DNA of 64,000 nt, from positions 1-64,000 of the forward strand of contig NZ_JAGEPF010000012.1 of assembly GCF_017573465.1 (NCBI RefSeq), read 5' to 3'. The notes under the pieces are model-generated. The model did no database searches, had not been told where the DNA came from, and was given only the letters and a program-made list of their open reading frames with translations. This document shows, piece after piece, positions 15,893-24,100 of this stretch. This stretch comes from Actinomadura violacea. Its GTDB lineage: Bacteria > Actinomycetota > Actinomycetes > Streptosporangiales > Streptosporangiaceae. Made by a program: the position numbers and the translations under genes. Within the stretch, counting starts at the first letter, position 1; each line of letters starts with the position of its first letter.

Positions 15893-16987
15893 TCAGTTGC
15901 TTTGGTCCCCGCGGAGAGCGTGCAGGATGGCGGCTTCCTGAGCGGCGTCGCGGAGGAGAGGCGGGCCTTGGGTGAGTGGGTAGAGCGCGCAGCGGGCGGC
16001 GGCGAGCGGCTCTGGCCACAGCGCGCCTTTCAGCGCGTTGACGAACCATGCGCGCATGTGGGCGGCCGTCCGCTGGTCGTCGCTCATCTTGTGTTGGGCA
16101 GAAGGGTCGTTGAGCGATCCGCCCGCCTGACGTGAGCGGATCAGCCAGGAGCGGATGTGCGTGCCGAGTTCGGATTCCGGGGAGATGGTGACCGGTTCGC
16201 CTCGCTCGGCTGCGGCGACCGCTTCGGCGAGTCCGGGGGTGGTGTGGAGGTTCAGGACGGTGGCCAGGCGCATCGTCTCGCGCGCGGCGACGGTGCGGAG
16301 CAGGCGCGGCGGGGCCGCTTCGAGGGCGGCCCTCATGCCGGAATCTGTAGGGCCGTGGGGGAGCGATGGCGGGGCACCGTTGAACCAGGGCTCGATCTCG
16401 GCGGACAGGACCTGCCCGGTCAGCGTGTCCGGGTGCGGGACCGCGCCGGTGATCAGGCCCGCCAGCAAGAAGGCTGGGATGTAGGCGCGGGAGATGTAGG
16501 TATCGTCCTCGTCCTCGTCCTCGGGGGGCACCGGATCGAGACCTGCCGCGCGCATCTTGCCGACAAGGCGGTCGGGCTCGCTGCCCCACCGCACCTGAGG
16601 CCAGGTGGGTTCAAAGCCGGTGACCAGCGTGCCGTCCACGGCGTAGCGGAAGCCGTGATCGGCGTACTCGTGCCGTTGTACCGAGACGACCTCGGTGCCT
16701 CGCGACAGCGCCGTCAGCGGCTCGATGAGCGAGGCTTTAAAGCCGTCGGGCTCGATCAGTAATGCCCACGTGCCGAGGTTCAGCACGAATGCGAAAACGG
16801 GGTAGCCGGCCTCGTAGGAGTAGTAGGCGTCTTGTGCTTCCTGCAGGGTGCGGGGACGCAGCGTGTCGGGGACAGCACCCAGGCGCTTCAGCGCTTCGGT
16901 CTCCTCGACCTGCTTGATGAAGGTCAGGCAGAAGATCTCACCGAGGCTTTCGATCCATGCGACGTCGCCGTGCGTCACTTCGAGCAT
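15893..16987 (-). CDS. DUF6461-type protein (moron)
   Basis: A 364-residue protein. The first half (GEIFCLTFIKQ; LKRLGAVPDTLRPR; NLGTWALLIEPDG) matches the actinomycete DUF6461 family, a common, uncharacterised family frequently found near regulators and in mobile islands. The second half is helical. It is transcribed against the connector operon, with a good ribosome site (GGAGGAGCC before ATG 16987) and its own operator-like dyad upstream, so it is probably expressed from the prophage state. Confidence 0.75.
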   Translation of the reverse strand: MLEVTHGDVAWIESLGEIFCLTFIKQVEETEALKRLGAVPDTLRPRTLQEAQDAYYSYEAGYPVFAFVLNLGTWALLIEPDGFKASLIEPLTALSRGTEVVSVQRHEYADHGFRYAVDGTLVTGFEPTWPQVRWGSEPDRLVGKMRAAGLDPVPPEDEDEDDTYISRAYIPAFLLAGLITGAVPHPDTLTGQVLSAEIEPWFNGAPPSLPHGPTDSGMRAALEAAPPRLLRTVAARETMRLATVLNLHTTPGLAEAVAAAERGEPVTISPESELGTHIRSWLIRSRQAGGSLNDPSAQHKMSDDQRTAAHMRAWFVNALKGALWPEPLAAARCALYPLTQGPPLLRDAAQEAAILHALRGDQSN

Positions 16988-17007
16988 GGCTCCTCCACGT
17001 AAGCCGA

Positions 17008-17032
17008 TGACATGGTCCGGCGATCATGTCAA
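17008..17032 (-). promoter_or_regulatory. Operator-like dyad overlapping a -35 box
   Basis: Perfect 7-bp inverted repeat TGACATG / CATGTCA (17008-17014 and 17025-17031, 10-base gap). The outer arm overlaps TTGACA read leftwards (17032-17027), the likely -35 of the DUF6461 gene. No convincing -10 was found at 16-18 bases. Confidence 0.5.
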
Positions 17033-17244
17033 TGCCCAGTGACAACTACGGCGCCATCGGCGCTGGCAGCCTTCCGATCCCTTCGCCGTGACGATGTAGT
17101 CGAAAGGGCTCGTCTGTCCGTAGTAGAGACGAGCGGAATTTCCGTGAAGAACGCGGTCACGATCTGTCCGTTCGGCGTCGGCTGGTCCCCAGCAGCGGCC
17201 TGCGCATGGTGAGCCGCGCAGGCTCCAGGTAGAGGAGTGCGCCG

Positions 17245-17904
17245 GTGAACGACCAACAGCCGACTCGCCGAGACCAGCGAGTCGTCGAGACCATCGCCGC
17301 CGTCCTGTCGGCCGGGCTATCCGCGGCAGCGGCCACGGCCACGCTGCGGAAGGCACTCGCCCCGCTTCGCCTGGCGGGCGCCGCCGTCCGCGCCGCGATC
17401 GACCTTGGCCGCCGCCTCCCCGCGATCGCTTCCCACCGCACGCTCCGAAGCCGCTTGCGTGCGGGCTCGCAACGCCGCAGCGACGCGATGCGGGCTGGAC
17501 CGGCAGGCAGCGCCCGTCTCACCGCCTACTGGTATCGCGCCCGGTATCTGGTGAACGCGGCCCGCCGATTCCATGCCGCCGTCAAGGCGCGCGCCAGGAG
17601 AGAGTCCGAGGCCGATGCGATCCGCAAGGCGATGCGCGCGGAGCGCCGGTACCTGAGCCAGCACCTGGCCGCCCAACGCAACCGTGTCGCCGCCCGGCGC
17701 GAGGTAGAGCGGATGGTCGCGATCCACGGTGACAGGCTCGGCTGGTTCGCGGTCCGCGACGGCGCCACGACCAGCGACTGCTCCCACGCCCATGGGCGGG
17801 ACTTCCTGGTGTCGTGGCCCCCCAGCATCGGCTTCCCCGGCGCTGTGCATCCGCGCTGCCGATGCCGTCCGGTAGCCCCGTGGGGCGCCCCGTTGCTCTC
17901 GTAG
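17245..17904 (+). CDS. MuF-like minor head protein
   Basis: A 219-residue protein from GTG 17245. The long basic helical N-terminus is followed by a C-terminal domain with VRDGATTSDCSHAHGRDFLV and GAVHPRCRCRP, the Cys/His pattern of phage head-morphogenesis (SPP1 gp7 / MuF) domains. Unusually it lies among tail-completion genes rather than next to the portal. Confidence 0.75.
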   Translation: MNDQQPTRRDQRVVETIAAVLSAGLSAAAATATLRKALAPLRLAGAAVRAAIDLGRRLPAIASHRTLRSRLRAGSQRRSDAMRAGPAGSARLTAYWYRARYLVNAARRFHAAVKARARRESEADAIRKAMRAERRYLSQHLAAQRNRVAARREVERMVAIHGDRLGWFAVRDGATTSDCSHAHGRDFLVSWPPSIGFPGAVHPRCRCRPVAPWGAPLLS

Positions 17905-17995
17905 GTACGCGCCGCTCTGGCGGTTCTCCGAGACGGCGAAGCGGCCGCGAGGCGTTCGGGGCGCCGGCCTCGCTGCGCAGAGAGGGAGGCACGAA

Positions 17996-18403
17996 GTGGT
18001 CGTCTGGCCGGACGCGGAACTCGTCGTCATCGACTACTTCACCGAGGTCCTGGACAGCGTGTGGGCGTGCAACCAGCTCCCGCCCGCCGAGGAGTTCAAC
18101 GCCCGGCTTCCGATCATCGACGTGACCCGTGTCGCCGGTCTGCGTGTCGCCGACACCTGGTCGGACGGCTACCTGGCCGACGAACCGGTCATCGACCTCG
18201 ACATCTGGGCGGCCACTCCCGAGTCCGGCGCGACCACCGCGGCCCGGTCGGTCGCCGCGCTCGTCGCGATGCGCGGCTACCGGGCGCACGGCGCCGCCGT
18301 TGGGCGCGTCAAGGGCATCACCGGCCCCCGGCCGCGCCCGGACGTGTCGCAGACCATCACCCGGCTCGGCGTCACCGCGACGGTGCCGCTGCGCCTGATC
18401 TGA
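17996..18403 (+). CDS. Tail terminator protein
   Basis: A 135-residue protein from GTG 17996 (SD GGGAGG). Mixed alpha/beta pattern and position immediately before the major tail protein fit a gpU-like tail terminator. Confidence 0.65.
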   Translation: MVVWPDAELVVIDYFTEVLDSVWACNQLPPAEEFNARLPIIDVTRVAGLRVADTWSDGYLADEPVIDLDIWAATPESGATTAARSVAALVAMRGYRAHGAAVGRVKGITGPRPRPDVSQTITRLGVTATVPLRLI

Positions 18404-18522
18404 GCTGCCGGATCGGACCGGCCTGATCCGAGCTGGCCTAACCCGCGAACCCTGGCCGACCCGCGAGCACCACCCCCGCCACCACCGGCGGGTTTTCGCA
18501 TGCCCGCAACCTGGAGGAGCGG

Positions 18523-19101
18523 ATGGGCAACACCGAGAACGTCAGCGCCGGATCCAAGGGCTACGCCTACTTCGCCGACATCGGCACCACCGCGCCCCTG
18601 GACATCGTGTCGCCGTGGCCGGCCGGTTGGGGCGACGCCGGAATCATCACCGACGAGGGCCTCACCGAGGCGCTCGCGCAGGAGCAGGTCACCCACATGG
18701 GGTGGGGCATCCCCGGCCCGATCCGGCGCGAGCCGAAGGACCGCACCACCACCTTCAAGCTCACGCTCACCGAGACCACCGCGATGGCCTTGAGCCTGTA
18801 CTACTCGGTGCCGATCAAGGACATGGACACCGTCGGCGACGGCGACGACATCGGGGTCGCGTTCGACGACCCGGAGACCGCATCAACGGTCTCGATCGCG
18901 CTGGGCATGGACGTGATCGACTCGCAGACGGGCAGGTTGTTCCGCTACATCGTGCCGCGCGCCGAGGTCAGTGACCGCGACAACATCCAGGACAACGCGG
19001 ACAACCTGCACCAGTACGGGCTGACGTTCACCGCGATGGTGCCAGTCACGGGCGGGTCTCCGGTGCGCCGGATGATCTCCAAGGTCCCGATTCCCACCTG
19101 A
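18523..19101 (+). CDS. Major tail protein
   Basis: A 192-residue protein, ATG 18523 behind GGAGG. The beta-rich tube-protein pattern (KGYAYFADIGTTAPLDI; REPKDRTTTFKLTLTETTA; YGLTFTAMVP) and its position before the chaperone pair identify the tail tube subunit. Confidence 0.85.
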   Translation: MGNTENVSAGSKGYAYFADIGTTAPLDIVSPWPAGWGDAGIITDEGLTEALAQEQVTHMGWGIPGPIRREPKDRTTTFKLTLTETTAMALSLYYSVPIKDMDTVGDGDDIGVAFDDPETASTVSIALGMDVIDSQTGRLFRYIVPRAEVSDRDNIQDNADNLHQYGLTFTAMVPVTGGSPVRRMISKVPIPT

Positions 19102-19249
19102 CCGGCGGCCCTTCAAGACCAGTGGCCGGGACGTCCTTTCGCGGGTGGCGTCCCGGCCACTGCACCACCTACCCACGACCCGCGTCCCCCTTCCTCCGCC
19201 GCCGCGCCAGCGCGGTGCGCCCCCTTCTACCCGCGAGGAGACACCCCCG

Positions 19250-19696
19250 ATGGCCAAGGCGCGCAAGTCCTACAACCTCGCCGAGCGGCGCCGTCAGCGC
19301 GCCGAGGCGTTCGGCGGCATGACCTATCCGATCGACGGCGAGGACGGCCAGGTCGTCGAGATCCCGTACATGGCGTTCTGGTCCGACCAGCTCACGCACG
19401 CCGTCTGGGACGGCGACTACCCCGGCGACACCGAAGTGCTACGGATGGCGATCCGCGAGACCTGGCCGGAGGAAGCCGATGAGCGGCTCGCCGCGTTCGA
19501 GGACCTCGGGCTCCAGACTGGCGACGTCATGGAGATCATCGGTGAGGTCCTGAAGGTCAAGCCCACCGACGACGAGGAGACCAGCACCGCCGACGCCGAC
19601 GAGGACGGTCGGGACGAGGGCACCGAGCCGGGCCCGGGCAGCGTACCGGCGAAGGCCGGGAGCCTGGGAAAGTCGCGGAACTCCTCCACGCGATAG
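19250..19696 (+). CDS. Tail assembly chaperone (gpG-like)
   Basis: A 148-residue acidic protein, ATG 19250. It coats the tape measure during tail assembly. Its last ten codons follow a slippery heptamer, and termination at 19696 gives the short chaperone. Short disordered acidic C-terminus is usual for gpG. Confidence 0.8.
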   Translation: MAKARKSYNLAERRRQRAEAFGGMTYPIDGEDGQVVEIPYMAFWSDQLTHAVWDGDYPGDTEVLRMAIRETWPEEADERLAAFEDLGLQTGDVMEIIGEVLKVKPTDDEETSTADADEDGRDEGTEPGPGSVPAKAGSLGKSRNSSTR

Positions 19697-20112
19697 ACGA
19701 CCACGGGCCGCTCCTGGCGGCCGACTTCGCCCACTACTTCCCCGGCCGGGACCCGCTCGTGGAATGGCGCCGGGGGCGGATCCCGCTGATCGAGCTGTAC
19801 GGGCTGTGGGAGTGGCTGCCGTCCACCTCGGCGACCAAGACGGCGATGGCCGGTGTGGTCGATGACCGGCGCTGGGGAGACACCGAGTGGCTGCTCGCCG
19901 CGCAGGTCACGCACCTTCGGACGCTGCTGCAGGTCGCCTGGGCCGGGTTCCGGCTCCCCGGCGACACACCGACGTTCGAGCCCGTCCGTGCACCTCGGAC
20001 CGCCGCTGACGTCGCAGCAGACCGTAAGAAGGCGCGCGAGAAGGCCGAAGCCGACCGCCTCCAGGCGGCGCGCATGGCCTACCTCCGCACGCTCCGCCCG
20101 CCGCCACGGTAG
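19250..20112 (+). CDS. Frameshifted tail assembly chaperone (gpGT-like)
   Basis: A -1 shift at 19666-19672 joins the first 141 codons to a 146-residue extension (AELLHAIDDHGPLLAADFAH and RRGRIPLIELYGLWEWL), giving about 287 residues. The extension has no start codon of its own in a sensible position and ends in a basic helix, as in other T-domains that bind the tape measure. Confidence 0.8.
19666..19672 (+). promoter_or_regulatory. Programmed -1 frameshift site GGGAAAG
   Basis: In the gpG frame the heptamer reads G GGA AAG, the X XXY YYZ arrangement used by phage lambda G/GT. The -1 frame is open from here to 20112 and encodes the expected T-domain. Confidence 0.85.
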
Positions 20113-20172
20113 ACAAGGAGCCAAAACCCGGAGATCACGAATACCCCTGGCGCTTCGACGTAGGATGTCGAC

Positions 20173-21027
20173 ATGGCGATGGAATCCGCGCAGCCCTCAC
20201 CGGTATATGTAGACGCCGAAGAACGAATCATCTACACCCGACGGATACTCGCCTTCGCGCAAGAATTATTTACTCGGTTCGACGCATTCTACGATTCCGT
20301 GGATCAGTTGCTGGCTGAACATAACCTGGCGGGCGATACGCCATTCGAATCCAGGATCTTCAGCAAGCCGCGCCCTGAAGCTATCTTGATGGCCATCCAT
20401 AGGCGGATTCCTTGCGGGTCCGTCGACTCGGCTGGACTTCTGGCGGACGTTGCGGACCGATTGGCCGGTCTTGGCGTGGACGTCGCTGGTCCGGCACCGA
20501 CGGGCGGCGGGTTCGGAGATGAAGATTCATGGGCACTCGTGCTGTCGCCCAGCCGAACGATGCCCTTGACCTGGCCAAATTATCGATCCCAGGTGCGTGT
20601 GGATGGCCTCATGCTGAGTTGCCGAGTGCACACCTGGCATGCCGACAGCGTGGAGTACGGGCTCGAACTGGCGGGTCTGGCTGATCGCGCGGATCGCCAA
20701 GCGATCCCCGACGAACGCGAAGCGTTCACGAACTTGAGTATCAGTGTCCCGTTCGATGAGGATACTGCTGCCGATGTTGCCGACCTCGTCCACCTCATCC
20801 TTGGACGCGACGTCACCGTTCCGATCCCCAAGGTGCCGCAGCATCAACTGGTCGCCGGTGTCGGTGACGCAATCGACTCGATCTCAACGGCGGTTTCGGC
20901 GCTTTCTTCGGCTGTCTCCGCAGCCGCCGCGTGGCAGGCGATCCGCAGAAGCGACAACCGCCACCAGGCCGCTCCTCCCGAGTCGAGTTCCCCACCGGAT
21001 GGTGAGGATGGGCGCCCTGCTGACTGA
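20173..21027 (+). CDS. Unknown accessory protein inserted before the tape measure
   Basis: A 284-residue protein with no family recognised. The N-terminal helical part (TRRILAFAQELFTRFDAFYD) and a middle alpha/beta part are followed by a disordered Pro/Ser/Asp tail. The 5' third has unusually many A/T-ending codons (for example Leu TTA), unlike flanking tail genes, which suggests acquisition. The start context TAGGAT-GTCGAC-ATG could be a leaderless promoter and shares 15 bases with the start of the gene at 26900. It sits between chaperones and tape measure, a place where phages rarely tolerate insertions. Confidence 0.65.
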   Translation: MAMESAQPSPVYVDAEERIIYTRRILAFAQELFTRFDAFYDSVDQLLAEHNLAGDTPFESRIFSKPRPEAILMAIHRRIPCGSVDSAGLLADVADRLAGLGVDVAGPAPTGGGFGDEDSWALVLSPSRTMPLTWPNYRSQVRVDGLMLSCRVHTWHADSVEYGLELAGLADRADRQAIPDEREAFTNLSISVPFDEDTAADVADLVHLILGRDVTVPIPKVPQHQLVAGVGDAIDSISTAVSALSSAVSAAAAWQAIRRSDNRHQAAPPESSSPPDGEDGRPAD

Positions 21028-21153
21028 CTCCCCGCGAGGGTCCGGGCTGCCGCATACACCACAAGCTGAGCATTGGCGTTAAGGCGCTGACCGAAGCTTC
21101 GACGCGCGTTGCTCGGCACTATCCCACCGGAAAACGGAAGGGGATGGTGCGGC

Positions 21154-24100
21154 ATGGCCGATCACGACGGCGGCCGGGTACGGATGCAGATCCTCCCGCA
21201 GGTCAACCCGACCGAGTTCGGCCGCCAGATCAAGGACCGCCTCGACTCCAAGGTCGCCGAGGTCGGCGCGCAGCTCGGCCGCAAGCTCGGCAAGGCGATC
21301 TCCCAGGGCGCCAAGGCCGGATTCGTCGTCGGCGACGTCGTCCAGGCCGTCCGCGACGCCCAGCAGCGCGTCACCGACGAGGCCGGCAAGGTCGGTCGCG
21401 CCGCCGGCCGGGAGCTGGCGCGCAACCTCAAGGCCGAACTCGAGGCGCGGCTCCAGACGCTCCGGATCCCGGAGGCGACCGTCCGGGTGCGGCTGGAACT
21501 CGATGAAGCCTCCTTCGAGGAGGTGCGGGCGCGGCTCGCGAGCCTGGGCCCGGTCACCGTCCACGTCAACGTCGACCTTGACACCGCTGCGGCGCTCGCG
21601 CGGCTGGCGGCGCTGCGCGCCGAGGCGGACCGGCTGTTCGGCCGCGGCATCCAGATCAACGCGGGCGTCAACACCGGCGCCGCGTCCGCCGCGATCTCCG
21701 GCCTCGGCATGCAGCTCGCGGCGCTCGCCGCGATCCCGGTCGGCACGGCGCTGGCGGCCGGTCTCGGGGCGGTCGCCTCCGCGGCGCTCGCCGCCGGCGC
21801 GGGCACCGCCGGGTTCGCTGCCATCGCGATCCCCGCCGTCAAGCGGGTCGGGGAGGCGCTCCAGGCGCAGAAGGCCGCACAGGACGCCGTCAACACCTCC
21901 ACCTCGACCGGCCTGAACACCGCCGACCAGGCGCGGCTGCGCGCCCTGCAGATGGTCGGCGCCGAGCAGCAGCTCACCAACGCCAAGGCGCAGGCCAAGC
22001 AGGCGGAGGAGGCGCTCACCCAGGCGCGGATGGACGCCCGCCGCGCCATGGAAGACCTCAACAACCAGGTGAAAGACGGGGCCCTAGCCGAGCGGCGCGC
22101 GGCCCTGTCGCTTCAGGAGGCACGCCAGAACCTCAGCAAGACCCTCGCCGACCCCAAGGCGACCGAGCTTCAGCGCGAGCAGGCGCGGCTCGCAGTGGAC
22201 GAGGCGCTCCAGCAGCTCGACGAACAGCGGCTGGCGACCAAGCGGCTGCGGCAGGACAAGGCCGCCGCGGACCGCGCCGGGATCAACGGCAGCCAGCAGG
22301 TCAAGACCGCGCAGCAGCAACTCACCCAAGCGCTCCAGCAGGTCGCCGCGGCGCAGCGGCAGATCACCGCGCAGCGAATCCAGGACCGCATGGCGCAGCA
22401 TCAGGCCGCCGCCGCGACCAACGCCACCTCGGCGGCGCAGACCAAGCTCGCCAAGGTCATGGGGCAGCTGTCGCCGGCCGAGCGGACCCTGATGAAGGAC
22501 TGGGAAGCCTTCACGAAGGTCTACAAGGACTGGGTCCGCGAGCTGGAGCCGGACGTCCTGCCGGTCCTGTCGCGCGGCATCGGGCTGGTCAGCGACAACC
22601 TCGACCGCGCCAAGCCGCTGGTGACCGGTGCCGCCCAGGGGTTCACGCTGCTGGAGAAGAAGGCCGAGCAGGCGCTCGACGGCCCCTTCTATAAGGAGTT
22701 CTTCCGCAGCCTCGGGATCGAGGCGCCCGTCGCGATCACCCGGTTCGGAATGATCTTCGGGCACACCATCACCGGCATGGCCGCCGTCCTGATGGCGTTC
22801 GAGCCCGAGATCCAAGCCGTCCTCGACCACCTCGACCACGGCGCCCAGAAGTTCGAGGACTGGGGCAAGTCCCTGAACGGCAGCAACGGGTTCACCGAGT
22901 TCATCAACTTCGCCAAGACCAACGCCCGCATCGTCGAGGGCGACATCGAGGCGATCGGGAAGGCGCTGCTGGAGGTCGGGAAGGACGTCGCCCCGGTCAC
23001 GACCTTGTACCTGGCCGGGATCAAGCCCCTCGCCGAGGGCGTCGCGTCGATCGCGCGAGACGCGCCGGAGCTGTTCCAACTCGGCGCGGCACTCCTGATC
23101 GCCGCGAAAGCGTCACGGATGCTCGGAATCACCTCCCTGGCCTCGGGCCTGCTGGGCAGCGGGGCCGCGGCCGGCACGGCGGCCGGCGGGATGGGGCGGC
23201 TCGGCGCAGCGCTGCGGATCCTGGGCGGCGCGATGATGGGCGTGCGCGGCGAAGCCGTCACCACCCGGATCGCGCTGCTCGGCCTCACCCGGCTCGGTGC
23301 CATCATCGGGACCGTCGCCGCCGTCGGGTACGGAGCCAACGCGTTGCAGAACAAGCTGATGGGCACCACGCAGTCCACGGACGCCCTGGTCAAATCGCTG
23401 ACGACGCTCGCGCAGACGGGCAAGTACACCGGTGCGTGGGCGCAGCAGTTCAAGGGGTCGATGCTGACCGGCCGCAACTCCATCGAGGAGTTCCAGCGGG
23501 CCGCGCAGGAGATCGCCGACCCGAGCTTCAAGCAGAAGTTCCTCGACCACCCGTTCGCGCAGCTCACTCACTGGCTCAGTCTCGGGACCTACGACACGGC
23601 ACTGTCGAAGTACAAGGACGACTTCAAGCAGCTCGACACGGCGCTGAAGACCATGGCGCAGGGCGGGCAAGTCGACGCGGCCGCGTCGGCGTTCGCGAAG
23701 ATGTCCGCGCAGCTCCAGCAGAGCGGCATCGGCCTCGGCAAGATCAAGGAGCTGTTCCCGCAGTACACGGCGCTGGCCGGGTCGGCGGGGTTCCAGACCC
23801 AGTCGCTCACTGACAAGCTGCGCGCGCAGAACCAGCAGCTCGCCGACAACGCGCACGCCTTCATGTCCAGCGAGCAGGAAGCGATCGACTACCGCAACGC
23901 CCTGAACTCCGGGAAGGAGGCGCTGGACCGCAATGGGAGGGCGTTCTACGGCAACAGCGCGGCCGCCTTGGACAACCGGCAGCAGATCATCAACACCGCG
24001 CAGGTAATCCAGCGGTTCGCCGATGACCTGGTGGCGACGAACCAGGTGTCGGCGAAGAACGTCGCGGTCCTGCGCAAGCAGCGCGACGGCCTGGTGGAGA

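Noticed and set aside
13511-16987. PIN and DUF6461 genes as a single two-gene defence operon
   Set aside because: They are separated by three rightward structural genes and each has its own start region.
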